A stretch of DNA of 64,000 nt from Echinostoma caproni (GCA_900618425.1 UZAN01039884.1:1-64000); one strand, 5' to 3'; numbered from the stretch's first letter, positions 38,300-51,033 are shown. Notes: generated from the sequence alone by a model not told the origin. Translations and numbers: made by a program.

Positions 38300-41200
38300 G
38301 AACTGTCATTGTGGATTTCTTAAAACGATCAGTTTGGTGTTTCAGAATAACGTCTAGAATTATTTACCTCATCCGACGGGTTTTTAAAGAACTGTAAACA
38401 GTAATCATAGGTTGTTAGTTGTTAAATATCAATCTCACTAAACTGAGGTAAATCACGCAAAAATCTATCTAATTACCTACAACTGTAGTTTCGACTCCAA
38501 GGTACAAAACATCGAAAATAACTAATGAACAGAAACGTTTCTAGCATCTAGTTGAAACAAGCATAATAGCCACGATAAAGTATATTTGGCATATGTTCAA
38601 CATGTTTTCCAATATCCTCATGAAAAAGTTATTTCCAACAGATTTTANACGCTGCAGCTCCGTAAGGTTCCGCGGTTTTCAATTTTACCACAAACTATTC
38701 GAAATAAGCTTATCAGTGTTCAGTGGTATTAAGTTATTGTGATGTAGCAGGTCAAGTTATCCAGTGAACGCCATTGCTGAGTTTACATAACTGCACATCT
38801 CGATATAGATGACTTGGGCATTGTTAACTTTCATCGGCAGTCGCACAAACATTGCAAGAATTATGGAGTAACGATTGACTTTTTACGTCAAAAATTAAAA
38901 TGGCGAGTTTGACATTTCCTCATGGTGAAAATATGAGTGCATAAGTGAATTTCCGTGAGGGTTCCGTTCAAAGTAGTATCAACTACTATCCCAAGCATAA
39001 TTTATTGGAGTAACTGGTTTTGATAGATAGAGGTTATTTGTAAGCATTTTTGGGTGCATTGAATGTTATATAGCAAACCGAGAATATGCAAGATGCTGGT
39101 ATAAATCTGAAAAAGGAACGAAGTCAAGGGTGCTGCTTTTTAATTCCTTAAGAAGCAAGCAGATATCTGAAATATGTTGTGGCACACCCTAAGCAGGCGA
39201 TAAACATCGTAATTTCTATTGGTATAATCACCCGTGTAAAACAGGCGTGTTATTCTCCTAAGTTGTTTTGTACGCAGGTACTATGCAAGGTAAAAGGGTG
39301 GATGAGTTGAAGTTGTTGCCTAAAGTTATTTCATTTATATTCCTAAGGGTAAGGGGAAACAAATTCCATCAGATTTACTTTCACACGTCGGTACTACATG
39401 ATGATTTAAATCTCATCTCACCAAACACCACGAATTTTGCTATTTGAAGCCTAATTACCGGAATCACTTAATTTCCACGCTCGATTAATTTTGCAGCCAC
39501 AAGAGGGCACGGATGTTTTGAGATATAGGCACATAATGGTGGCAATAACAGTGGGTGAATTTACGGCATAATGTCAAATTAAATGTCATCGAAGCATGAT
39601 TTATCGTACACAGCCTAAAAATTCTTCCGACTACAAAGTTCTGTCGAGCTTATCATTAAATTATTTTGGGAAAAAATGCATATACTTCTCAGGAATGAAA
39701 CGCTTAATTTGGTATAAATAACATTTACAACCAGCAAACGGGGTCTTGTTCGAAATGCATTCTGTTTAACTGGTTTTTACATTGTTATAAAAAAGTTGTT
39801 TAATAGCGAGAGACAAATTTCGTTTGAGAAACGACTAGAGACTTCGTTCAATTGGTTCTGCGACAATGCTTATCCTTTCAACCGAACCTTCAACCAATCT
39901 CTAGTAACAGCCGGTGCAGGAACGAATACTCTCTGAGAAAATCACAAACATAGCTTAATGCCCTTCGACTCTTGTCTTGAATGCACCCGACAATAAATTT
40001 ATTTAGCGCGAATGCGGTCCATTTAGGAAATTTGTAGTTGAAACTAAACTTTATTTTGCTGTGGTGATAAGTATCTTGCTTTAGATATATATTTTATTGA
40101 ACATGAAAATATTTAATTCCGCATTTGTTGGCACAAAGAAGTGGGTGGTTAATATATGATCTGCATTCACGATTTTTGAATATCACCTCAACCTGATGTG
40201 ATGCAGAAATTTTTTCCGGAAATCCGCCTTTGTGTTTCTGACCACAGTTTTTTTTCGTTTCTATGGGCAATAGTTTGAAAGCAAAACAGAAAGAGCGGAA
40301 TACAATAAATAGCGGAAAAATATTAATCTAAAGGGCAGAATAATGATGTGTTGGCTTGAATGGATGGTAGGACTATCATATGTAGTCGAAAATTGATGGA
40401 ATTACTCAGATAATTGACCTGAATTATTCCTAACATTTCATAAAAGTTTCCATTTTCATGAGGAAGGAAAGTTCTGTTGATAAGTTGAATGCATCTTACT
40501 TTGATTATTGTGAATCATTGTTGTGGATAAATGCTAAGTGGAAAGCAAAAAGTGTAAGAATCTGTGGATAGGTTAAAACATAGAAATGAAGAGTAGAAAG
40601 CGCTACAAGTACCACCAAAGTACGGAATGCAGGACCTTCAGCGGCGGACTGAAGATAAGCCTGGTTTGATTATCTGACCCAAAGATAAGGTTTACTGTAA
40701 AAGCATGAGGGACTTGATGTGAGTGAGTGTGATATGTTGCTTCAACTAAAGGCTTATTTCAAAAGAAAAGACCATATTGCAATACTGAACGATTTATGTT
40801 CAGGACGACTTCGCTGCATCTCAAAAGGGCTTATTACTTCAACGGTAAGAAAGACTTATTACTAGGTTGAATATTTATCACGAAACAAAAATAAATTTGT
40901 TCGTGAAGATAAAAAATGAAGTTAATACCATTCCGGCACGCTTAGAAAACCTCTATCTGAATGTTGTCTGTTTAAAGGTGTTCATCAAACTCGTGCAACA
41001 AAACTCTCAGTTTGAAAATATATTTCAGTTCTCAATATTATACTTTGTATTGTTGACTATGGCTGCCTTTATCTCTGACTTTATTTCCCACTTCTATGTT
41101 CTCAGTTCTCCTCCATCACCGTTTGAATTTGCGCGACCTTGAGTGTCAAGAGAAAATTTCTAATTTCAAGTTACATCTGAGAGTTGGAAGATATTTTATG

Positions 41201-42470
41201 CAAACCGGGATGGAAATTCTTTCTTTCTTACGAATGATCCTTGTTTCAAGAGAGTGATGATTAGGTTAAACACATGTATTATAAAAAACTTATCTCATTT
41301 CATTCAGTGTAAAGTAAACCGGACAACTAATGAATAAATTTCAGCATAAATAAATTGATAAATCATTTGATTGCAAACTACTCACGCATCATCATCAATA
41401 CTGAAATAACTAAACATATAATCCAAGAATTATGAAACTTGAGCCTCGAAAGCTGACCTTGAGGTTTGCAGCTCGTTGAACAAGCGTTTTGTAGTGTCAC
41501 CAAACCCAACCAGGATGCAAAATTCAAAAATATTTGGCATGTAATTCAAACTGTGAGGCAACTTAATCGGGGGCACATAAATCCGATGACTCAGTTCCGG
41601 ACTTGCGCAAAGTGCGTTGATGTAAAAACAAGCCCAATTTCTTTCATAACCAAAGAATGTTGTTCATGAAAATAAAAAAAACAATAAAAATAAAACCAAT
41701 GACATTGAAGCTAGACGATGATTGACTTCGATCGCAGCTGAGGAAAGTTGCACACAATCAATATGAACAGTAGTCCGGGCAGCTTTGAAGGTAATTGAAA
41801 ACAGTCCTCCATGCTGGGAGCAGAAACAAGTTAGCTACATTAGCAATGTTCATCAATAGTTAGGGTGCAGAATGTATTCGAGGAAAATAGCGAATTCCAT
41901 TGGACAGACAAATTAATTGTCTCTATGCAAAAGCGAATGCCTCTAATGCTCAAAATGAAAATGGGAAAATAGAACACGGACCAGATGAAAGTACAATACC
42001 TATATCAATTCTATAGGTCATTTTGATAAATAAAGTATCATTGTTCTTCACCGTGGTTTTGCTATTTTACAACTGTTGCACCAGCAACCATCGGCAAAAT
42101 CTAGAAATCGTACATTTTACAGGCATTCCACTAATAGAAGCAAAGACATAAGCGGACATTATACCAGGTATGTTGCATCTGATGTGAGGTAATGTAATAT
42201 TTAATCCTGTGAATAAGGCTGAAGACTAAGCGTAGAGAAAATCAAAGTTGATGATAGTTACGATTTTGAACCAGTTTGAAGAATACTTGCACGTGCGAAC
42301 TACGAAAGCGACCAAAAAGCACAAGTCCTTTAGAAGAAGCAGACCAGAAATAAAAACTAACATGGTATATCAATACAGTTAGAGTAGTGAAGGAGTTAAA
42401 TTGTTTTTATAATAGGTCTCGATTTTCTTGGGTCAAATGAAGCGTGGTTCTAAAAGCTGTCTTAACATGA
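38300..42470. other. Anonymous AT-rich sequence
   Basis: No supported feature. A 91-codon plus-strand frame at 40,867-41,142 contains a hydrophobic segment (FSILYFVLLTMAAFI) but has no recognisable family or splice borders. Confidence 0.4.
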
Positions 42471-42559
42471 TTGGTTCCTATCCGTAGCTTTCGGTTTCAG
42501 TTTCAGTTTTTACAACCATTAACCATGCAATTTCATGCGCTGGTTTTGGTTGCCGGAGT

Positions 42560-42900
42560 AGGTTTGTGGTGCAGGAACGCTTGTGCCGAAATCCGTGCTG
42601 AGTTGGAGACAAAAGCTCATACTTTTCCAGATATTTCATCAACAGATCTTCTACAAGAGCCTCCATGACTTTCGACAATATCGGAAGAAGTGTAACAGGG
42701 CGGTAGTTGGATGGATCACTGCGAAATCCCCCTTTGTAAATGGGAGAAATCACCCCTTCCTTCCATTACTGCGGAATTACTGCTTGGCTGAACATCCTCT
42801 GGTAATTGATGAAGTCACGAACATGATACATGAAAAAGTATGCATAAACGTTAGGAACATACTGAAACTGAGGACTATGGTGATGGATTCGATATCTTTC
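42560..42900 (-). mobile_element. CR1-like LINE reverse transcriptase fragment
   Basis: The minus-strand frame at 42,753-42,560 reads ISPIYKGGFRSDPSNYRPVT, then SPTQHGFRHKRSCTTNLL. These are the N-terminal finger and palm motifs of CR1-type reverse transcriptases (SNYRP, HGFR..RSC.TNL). A more diverged upstream part continues to about 42,900. Homology stops abruptly after TNLL near 42,560, before the catalytic motif A, so the copy is truncated at the downstream end. This fragment is much better preserved than the other LINEs here. Confidence 0.8.
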
Positions 42901-43258
42901 AAGGTTTTCGGGAAGTGAAATTCAACAACAGAGTTGATGAAGTAGTTACTTTTGCTAACCCTATTCAGTGTAGCAATCCACATCCTTTGTTTAATTTTAA
43001 TACTAGAAATATTAACTGCATCACCCTTTAATATAACATTTGCTTTCTTAGTAAATTTTATTATTTCATGGTAGCAAACATTTACCTTCCCCACGACACA
43101 CCCGCTTCTGCAATCCAAATATTTTCCGACTCTTTCTTGACACAATGCATTACAGGGTTCAATCAGTCCTTGTGAGCTGAGACTGACGATTTCAATAGTT
43201 TCCTCGTTTGTTTCTTAAGAAGATTAAGTTTCATGTGAGTAATGGAGCATTTGGTTAA

Positions 43259-43445
43259 ATTTCAAATGGGAATTCGTCGTGTATATAGCAAATGAAGCGT
43301 GAACTGAAAAGCTCGCAAGCACTGGACAGCTGTTTCGATGTGGTTGGGTCTCACCAGCAGTGCGAATCGATCGACCCGACCGGGGATCGGACCCGAGACT
43401 TAATGAGCAGAAAGCAAGCGCACTACCCACTACGCTACCGGGCAG
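43259..43445 (-). mobile_element. SINE-A copy 6, minus strand
   Basis: It is full length from tRNA-like head (minus strand, from 43,445) to tail end near 43,259. The head retains a B-box GGGTCCGATCC and an A-box-like TAGCGTAGTGGG. The tail with CAGTTCACGCTTCATTTGCT is intact. Confidence 0.8.
43319..43363 (-). ncRNA. Hammerhead ribozyme, core mutated
   Basis: On the minus strand stem I (GCACTG with CAGTGC), GAAA and the ACAGCTGT stem III are intact. The core reads CTGGTGA (A6 to G), and stem II has two mismatches (GACC against CATC). Both changes should disable cleavage. Confidence 0.75.
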
Positions 43446-43563
43446 ATGATCAGACGGTTTTCCATATTACATTTACACGATATAGCCGTGGCCCGCAACA
43501 AACTTACCAAGATGGGTTGTGCTATATCGTGTAAATGGAAAATGAAAAACGGTCTGATCAGCT

Positions 43564-43740
43564 GCCCGGTGGCGTAATGGGTAGCGCGCTTGCGTTCTGC
43601 TCATTAAGTCTCGGGTCCGATCCCCGGTCGGGCCGATCGATTCGCACTGCTGATGAGACCCAACTAGGTCGAAAGAGCTGTCCAGTGCTTGCTAGCTTTT
43701 CAGTTCACGCTTCACACACGACGAATTCCCATTTGAAAGA
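43564..43740 (+). mobile_element. SINE-A copy 7, plus strand (reference copy)
   Basis: The tRNA-like head runs 43,564-43,633 with matching acceptor-like ends (GCCCGGT and CGGGC), an A-box TGGCGTAATGGG at 43,570-43,581 and a B-box GGGTCCGATCC at 43,613-43,623. The hammerhead body follows at 43,644-43,688, then the tail. The tail lacks about ten bases (TTTGCTATAT) present in copies 1 and 6. This is the best copy for defining the head. Confidence 0.85.
43644..43688 (+). ncRNA. Hammerhead ribozyme, near-intact
   Basis: Core CTGATGA (43,650-43,656) and GAAA (43,671-43,674) are intact. Stem I has six perfect pairs. Stem II GACC/GGTC is perfect with loop CAACTA. Cleavage is predicted after C43,682. 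The only defect is in the tiny stem III, where C to G after GAAA breaks its second pair. Confidence 0.8.
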
Positions 43741-44399
43741 TTAAGTTTGGTTACCGTTGTGCACTAACCACTCATATAGAGGACCAGCCTGACGGCATTT
43801 TCGTAACTATTCCAGAGATTTTCTTCGAAGAAAAACGAGCTCCTAATAGCACGTCGGACCAATAATCATTTGTCACTATCAAAAATCACAGACGGCGTTT
43901 CGAACAATAAGAAAGAGGTATTACACCTTTCGATAACCGCACTTGACTAAAAAACATGATTTCTTCAAATGAGTTTTCTATTTTCTCCAATTCCAATAAT
44001 TATTCCAGATTCAAGCATTTCTCCGGATAGAATTAATTCTGTTTATATTTGTGCTTCCCCATGAATACTGTAAATATCCGTACCGGCAGACTTTTATCGT
44101 CCCTTTTATAACGTCTTCACTTCTATGAGGAAAAGGCATATATGAATGACAGGAGTAACGGCGGTAGGCGTGTCAATTCTTATTAGCAGCAGAGATTAAG
44201 CGCATAAATTGGATGTAAATCAAGACCAATCTGAGAAACAAGGGCTGATGCGAGATGTGTTATGCGTTGAAGGAACGCTGTGGCACATGTGGCAACTCCT
44301 ATCCTGACCTGGAAGAACGAAATGTATAACTTTCTGCCTCATCTAGTTCTTAATCCATACCAACCCCTTTCAATTCCACTGAAAATATCAACCCTGTTT

Positions 44400-45003
44400 A
44401 CCCGATCGAGGTTCTCAAAGGTGTAAAGCAGCTTAAGTCGAACAAAGGTCATGGATGGGACTCATTGCCCCTGTTTTATGGAAAACCAGTGCTGAACACC
44501 CTACAAAACCCATTGCTGAGTTATTCAACTTTTGCTTGTACTCTGAAACAATCCCGAATTACTGGAGATCTGCTCGGATAAGACTCAATCTAAAAAAGGG
44601 ATCTTCAAAGTACCGGCCGATTTATCGTATATCAGGCCTGCTGAATATCTTTGAAAGCGGGTTGTTGAACCGAATGACCACCCAGTCTGATGTCGCCGAT
44701 TCTCTTCAGTTTGCTTTCAACTGTTAACACCGTCGCTTTCGTTGTTCACTGTGTGGTTTCAGCTTGATATACGATTGTTGAAACTGTTTGCCTTATTTCC
44801 TTTTAATTATGCCAACGCCTCTTGTTCACTTGACGGGCACGTTCTCATTCAATTTTTTGCTGACTGCGGTTTATGGTCTGACTTGTGAAAAGTTCTTTTA
44901 ACATTACTTCTATTTTACCTCCCGCAATGGTAAAACTCGTCCTCCCCTTATATTCACTCGGGAGCCGTTTACGGCGCCATCATGTCTCCCTACCTTTTTC
45001 CTG
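44400..45003 (+). mobile_element. LINE reverse transcriptase fragment, second lineage
   Basis: Translated motifs in order: KSNKGHGWDSL near 44,430-44,463 (the K..GPD region), PIAELFNFCL and YWRSARI, KYRPI, then after frameshifts FNYANASCSLDGHVL (44,802-44,846; motif A, normally F-D-Y-..-A-F-D) and GAVYGAIMSPYLF (44,961-44,999; the GxPQG..SP.LF motif). The first motif-A Asp is Asn and the Gln of PQG is lost, so it is inactive. It differs from the 24.8-27.5 kb element in the GPD and motif-A wording, suggesting a different family. Confidence 0.7.
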
Positions 45004-45009
45004 CTCATA

Positions 45010-46155
45010 AATAACCGACCTGAACCTACCATCTTTATTGTCTGTAAATATACTAACAATTTGGTGATTTGATACTCTTTCAATAACGATATATCTTTCC
45101 ACCAACTTTGCCATAGTCTGAACTACTGTTTTAGTTGATTCCTGCTCCAATTTGTTATGGTTAATGTTTTCGAATGTGGTGACTTTCTCTTGGAATTTAA
45201 TTACAATTGAGGCAGAGAAGTAACATATTCGAGAGGCGTGCAAATATGACGTCTCCGTGTCCAACTTGTGTTTGTCATGCGATGTGAACATACGCCACAT
45301 GTACATCATAATAAGGAGGTTTCCCCTGTCCAAACTTGAAGGTAGAGGAAGCAAACGGACCACTTCAAATCAGGAGCTCGGTTTATGTCAGCATTTTATT
45401 TATTGCCAGACAAACGAGGGCATGTATTGGTCTCACCACATATTCAAATCGTTTCGGTCGTCATTGGGTTTATGTCACTTTTGAATGTCAAGTGATTGAC
45501 GAGCAAGACACCAGGATGAAGAAGGGGATCGATTGTATAGTTTTTTAAGAAGTCCATTTCACCGGTCACCAATAATACCAATTAGTCCAGTCTAAGTTGC
45601 GAAGTAATTACTGAGTGCCTTGTTTCTGGGCTCCCCTAAGGGACACTGTGGTTAATGGTAAATTGTTTATACGGGTGATGCAGGTTTTCAGTAACCACCA
45701 ATCTCAAAATAAAATTGCAAAAATCTATACTTTACAAGATAAAACCGAATGTCTCACCTCACGCGAGTTTGACCAAAGAACCGTTTAGACCTTACAGTGT
45801 TTTGCTTTCTCACATTTAGTGAGTGTCCGGATCAGCATGTTCCAAGGTTGAGTTTATTTATATGTCGTATCCAAATGTAATCAACACCTTTTTGAAGACG
45901 GAGANGGAGAAAAATAAGTTACGTAGAGGGTTGTCGTCGTCGAAATTGAGAAATCTTATTTTTATAAGGCATTCGAATTTTAGAACTAACAAGATAATTG
46001 GGTAGTAATACAGATTTGTAATATGATGTGGGGTAATACTACATTCATCTCCGTGAGTTAGGCTCATAACGCTAGACTGTGAGGGGAAGACATCCAAAAA
46101 GCATTCAGTGTCTCGAAGTTCGACCAATAACTTTGAACTGAACATTTAAAATAAA
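45010..46155. other. Anonymous sequence
   Basis: The rest of the LINE was not recognised downstream of 45,003. The 127-codon minus-strand frame at 44,980-45,363 has no motif I know and overlaps the LINE on the other strand. Confidence 0.4.
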
Positions 46156-46159
46156 TGTG

Positions 46160-46322
46160 TCTGTCTTTTTACTTCCTTTTTTATTTATTGAATATACAAA
46201 TATACAGCCAACATTCATGAAGGCTGGCCGCGGCCATACAAAGTCTGCTTGGAAAGACGGGCGGTGGTGGAGCGGTTCGAACTCGGACTCAAAAGTCACA
46301 AGTTGGTGACCTAAACACCTGG
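46160..46322 (-). mobile_element. SINE-B copy, minus strand
   Basis: On the minus strand a tRNA-like head with TAGGTCACCAACTTGTGAC and a B-box GAGTTCGAACC is followed by a GC-rich stretch and an A-rich 3' end with AATAAATAAAAAAGGAAG. It closely matches the plus-strand copy at 59.2 kb, including the 3' tail (AAGTAAAAAG). It carries no hammerhead. Confidence 0.8.
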
Positions 46323-46329
46323 GAATTAT

Positions 46330-49300
46330 GAATAAAAACGAAGCTTTGGATTCATTAAATTTGTGGCTGAAAGTGATTAATTAGTCTCCTCCAAGCTGAC
46401 TGAATAAACTGTTTCCCTCCTTTCCCAGGTTTGATAGCTCACGGATGCGGGCGAAATAGTTGTTCTGTTTACTAGTGCTCACACAAAAGAGGACAAATAT
46501 TTGACCAGTTATGAGGCACTCTGTTGATCACTGAGTGCTAAAGAAAGAAATTACCATTGTGTTTCTAAATATAGTTGTAATTGGCTTTTGCCCCGTATCG
46601 GTGATGCTTAGTGATACGGGTCAACTTTTATTGACATTTGATATGGTTTTTTAATGGCTCTCGATCATATAGCAACAAGTATACACTGGAATTACAGTTT
46701 CATGTTTCATTTCAGCAGTGAAGTATTGTGCTAAACTGATATCAAAATGTTCCCGTTACATGATCCAATTTATGTAGACCGCTTATCAAGTATATTGTGG
46801 GTGAGGTGCATCTTCGATTTTATGCTCAGCAAAGCATAAAATGTGAAATCCGGGGTGCACGTCTGATGGTTAAAATAAAAGTTCACGTCCGAAGATTTTA
46901 TTAATTACTATAATTTTTTAATTGTCGATGAACGAATCGCTTCCGATCTCTTTTGTGATTGTATATTTCTACGACGCAAAACCTGTGCCTGTACGAATGA
47001 TAACCAGTGAGAATAGCCGATAAAGCACGTTATTTATCACAGCGGAAGTAATTTGTTTGAAGCTTCGGTTAAGTGGCTGCTAAAATCCGCTTGGATTTTG
47101 TATAGTGTTAAGTGATCACCGTATTATTTTCGTAAAATTATTTGGAAAATGCCTACAACATACAATTCACCATTCTTTGTACAGATTATCGTTAGCTGAT
47201 TTTATAAATATCAGTTCGGTAGAAGTTGGTTTAGAGAGAAAGCATTTAGCCGGGCGGTTATAGTTAGTCGCAAATGTTCGATCGCTTGTGTTGTGATGTG
47301 TAATTGAGCAATATTTCACTCGAATTGCGCACCATGCATGCGGTGTATTGTAGTGGTGGTGATAATGTGTTACAGAATCCATCGGAATGTTGAGAGTTTG
47401 AATCTTGCCATCGATTTTCGATTTTCACCTTTTATATAATTTCTCATGCATCGGCTGAACTGCTGCTTTCCACTCGCTCCTTGAAATGTTTTTACTTATA
47501 AATCTATTTTCGACGAAGGGAAGCAAAACGGTTTTATTATCTTCTATTCATCGGCCTCAACATAACCAAAAATTCTACCCTAATAACGAAAGAGAAACTA
47601 CCTACTTTTGGTTAAATCCCATGGAATGCCATCAAGAGGAAATCGGAATTCTGGAGCATCTCGTTATTATCACCCATAAACCCTGAAGGGAATTGGTTTA
47701 TAGTCACTTCCATTCAGAAGCATAGTAATAAAACTTCAATTTTTTAGATTGCCTATCAAACAACTACACCAATCAATTAGATTAATAATTTGAATTTGAA
47801 ATATTATTTTTATTCTTTACCTATTGTTCACTCTCATCAAGTCATAATTGCACTAGTGGCATGGATATCATGTGCACATTTCAAACTCACAATGCACATA
47901 GATATTTCGTATAAAACAACTCATCTTTAAGGAAGAAAGTACGTGATCCAGCATTCTGAGAATGTTAAGACCTTTTTTTGTACGTTTTCGTGGTGCGTTC
48001 CGGGTGCAGTACTTCGGAATGTCGACCAAGTCACGGTAATATCAACCCCTGTTAAAACGACCAAACAGTGCTTTGCAGCTTTTCCTTTAAGAATATATAT
48101 ATTCTGTTTACAACGGGTATTATTCCAAATTAAATATTATCTCCAAAAATTGTGCTTTGGTTTAGTACTTTTGTTTACTAGACATGAAGTAAGTAATATA
48201 CAATTCGGGTGAATTTATTTAGATCGAGCATATAGTTTTGGAGACCTGGATTGTGTGCTGGAAACGCGACCAATAATTCGAACATAAATTGAGATAAAAT
48301 GGCAAGTATACTGGTGAACAATACCATGTACGTCGACTTAAAGTGGTTTAATCAGTAGCATTGACCTTCCGATAGTTAATGGTGGGACACTTTTCTTAGC
48401 TCTAAAGAGTACGGTATAAAACGGATGCCCAATTTTAACCAACATAACTGCCCATCGTATTCACAGAAACAAAAAGTTGGTAAATATACTTATTTTGAGG
48501 CAGTGGTAGGTCTGTTTGTGCTATGAAACATCCAGGTGTAATTTATGATAACCATTCCCAGAGTAAAACTGGAAATAAGTCAACAATTCATTTTTGGATA
48601 AAGCGTGAGAATAAAAATTACTACATAGTTTCCGGCATTTCATATTATGACAGATTCTTGCGTCATAAAGAATGGTTGATCACTGCAATAAGTGGGATGA
48701 AAATATGAGCATATTCAACCGAACGCCAAAAGATCATTGGACCAGATAGTAATCGTCGTCATCCATGCTCGGAAATTCCACTCCTGTAATTTTAGCATTG
48801 CATTTTAAAAAAGGTTATGAAAAGATTCGATGGACCTCTTGGTCATATCTGTCACTAAATAAATTGAACTTTCATGAAAATTCTGGACAATTCCTTCATT
48901 ATAACTTCAACTGCTGTGTGTGAAATTACTTTCTTTCAATTTAACTTGTTTCATTATTATAAAAAGCCAGTTGCAATTACCTAATCCACAATCTGGTTAA
49001 CCTTATCCATGCCGCCAAACCGGTTTGGAACTTACAGACCATCAGGGCGGCAAAATCTCATCCCCCAACCAGTGGTTTACATATATCGGTTGATGAGCAC
49101 TAGATGAACTGATTGGGACAGGGAAAGCCATGGATTCCCTGTCATATAATTACCAGCGGGCCAATTAACATTTCTTCCGAAAAGTCTAACACTGTTAGTT
49201 GATAAATGGCTTTTTCCATACCAGACTTAGTCATCGAGAAATCTGAAGGCAATATGAATGTTCACACCATATTTTCTTGAAAGAGCTATGAAAGCTTCAT

Positions 49301-50880
49301 ACATGATGAGTAAGTTGACAGTGTTTTTTCCATTCTTTTTCGGCGATTTCATTTGTTTCACTGATGCCCTATGAGTCATGTGGGAGTAAAATTAAGCCCT
49401 CCAACACTCCGGATTCGCATTTGTTTGATAATAATGAGCGCGATTTTTCGATGCATGGGCCTTCAAATTAGTAGATTTTTGCATATGGGTTATACACCTT
49501 GGAAGATATGTCTTTATTATTTACTTTGAGTATTATTCGTCATGCACTTAGATAAAAATTGAACCGTCATTAATTAAGTAGAATTATAAATATCACTACC
49601 AGTTCTCATTTTTTTAAGCGGTGTTCCGCATTGGTAATGCCACCGCTGTAATAAATGGAGTTAAAAGTAGAAAATTAGAAATAAAGAATAGGCATATTTG
49701 ATGAAACATCGCAGATTGCAGTGTTATTGTTCATTCTCTGCTCCTAATGAGTCCTGGTTTATCGGACACCAAAAGATGTGAACTTTGTCTGATGTAACCC
49801 TAATGTATCTATGATGAACAGAACAACATGATGCTCATCAGCCTGAGTTTACGTTTACCCAAACTTTATTGCAGATCTTTTTGTTCATTACGTTTTCTAG
49901 TCTAAGTGTTCTCCCCCATTTTCGGAAGGTTTTCAAAACGCCTTCAGTTTATCACAGTATTCCCTCAAAGTGTGAGGCTATTTTGCAATGCCTGCAATCA
50001 ACTGGTATCTCTGAGAAATAAACATGGAACCAATTATTTCATCTGTTCTGCTGTACCCATTTTGAAGAGGAAAATAAAAGTTTATCCAATACATACAATG
50101 GATGATTAAATGGATTTCTAAGGTTCTAAGGAAGTCTGAATATTTTGTGATATTTTTCTGCAAACATTCGTACACTGTTTTTGATGCTGAACAGCGTTTG
50201 CGACTCTTTAGATCGACAGAGATGCTTAGATGTCATGCTTGTGCGTATAATCTCATTTAATTACTCCTTGTGCATCCCAAAAACGGGGTTTAGGAGACTT
50301 GACTTAATTTACAAATCAGTATCTTTTAACGACTTGCCCTTTTCAGGCATCATTTTAATCCCACTTTAATTCATCCTTGTTCGTTTGGAAAACATATAAT
50401 TTATAATTTGGTATTTCACCATTTGTTGGATATCCGTCACTAAGGGTTTGATGCACGTGAAAATTAATTCACTACCAGTAGGAATACTGTTCATCAACTG
50501 TATTTTCTTCCAACGTTTCTTGAGGGTATTTTATTATATCAAAATGTTTTTATCTCGTTTTTCTCTTTGCTTCACGAGCCACTGAAACACGGAAAATATC
50601 CACCTTACAATCAAACTGATGAGAAACGAGATATTGCGGCCTTTTCCACGTTCACCGTGGATTGTTTTTTACGACAAACAGAATGCAATCGAATTGAAGT
50701 ACGTGTGCTGGGCGTTGAAGCTCCAAAACCTGGTCATCATCAATATCACTCGATGTAATCTGTAATTCAGCCAAACAGCTAACTCGAAATAGCAAAATCT
50801 TATGCTGATGGCAAGAGATCGTAAACTGAACCGGCTATGGTTTTCTACTCCTTTCATTTCAAATGACACAGGGACACTTA
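46330..50880. other. Anonymous sequence with one hairpin
   Basis: Plus-strand frames at 47,486-47,686 and 48,523-48,708 read as ordinary soluble peptides, but no domain is visible. A possible eroded SINE-A fragment (ACAGTGCTTTGCAGCTTTTC near 48,066-48,085) is too short to call. Confidence 0.35.
46588..46624. repeat. Imperfect 12-bp hairpin
   Basis: TTGCCCCGTATC and GATACGGGTCAA pair with one mismatch around a 13-base loop. The inner eight pairs (CCCGTATC/GATACGGG) are perfect. Confidence 0.75.
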
Positions 50881-50881
50881 C

Positions 50882-51033
50882 CTGCCAAAGAGGCACGTGA
50901 TCATTTGAGGAGTGACAAACAGCACAAAAGTTCGGGGGCATTTGACGGCGGTGAAGCATCATAACCTTTCCACACCTGACCCATGTTACTGAGAGCTGAT
51001 AGCTGGCGGCTCGAATGATGTTAAACTGATACC
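50882..51033 (-). CDS. Candidate internal exon with Cys motif, unknown protein
   Basis: On the minus strand an acceptor GGTTTTTCAG and a textbook donor CAG|GTAAGTG bound 152 bases open in one frame (2 + 50 codons). The peptide starts YQFNIIRAASYQLSVTW and ends NFCAVCHSSNDHVPLWQ. The CxxC pair followed by PLW could be half of a zinc-binding finger, but the second Cys pair would lie on another exon and the family is unknown. This is the best bounded exon candidate in the window. Confidence 0.33.

Larger units (their letters stand above)
43257..43741. repeat. Near-palindrome of two head-to-head SINE-A copies
   Basis: The left arm (43,257-43,486) and right arm (43,521-43,741) are inverted copies of each other with roughly 10% mismatch, separated by a 34-bp spacer. 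The arms include the whole SINE-A unit plus about 40 bp beyond its 5' end (a shared ATTTACACGATATAGC at the spacer side). Arm differences, such as core mutations and a deletion in the right tail, show the duplication is not a recent assembly artefact. Confidence 0.85.

Noticed and set aside
43292..43744. Protein frames over the 43-kb palindrome and at 3.6 kb
   Set aside because: They are translations of SINE-A in either orientation; the same peptide start (MKRELKS) appears at both loci because the SINE repeats.
48030..48100. ACAGTGCTTTGCAGCTTTTC resembling the SINE-A body
   Set aside because: The match is about twenty bases; neither the hammerhead core nor the tail could be aligned with confidence.
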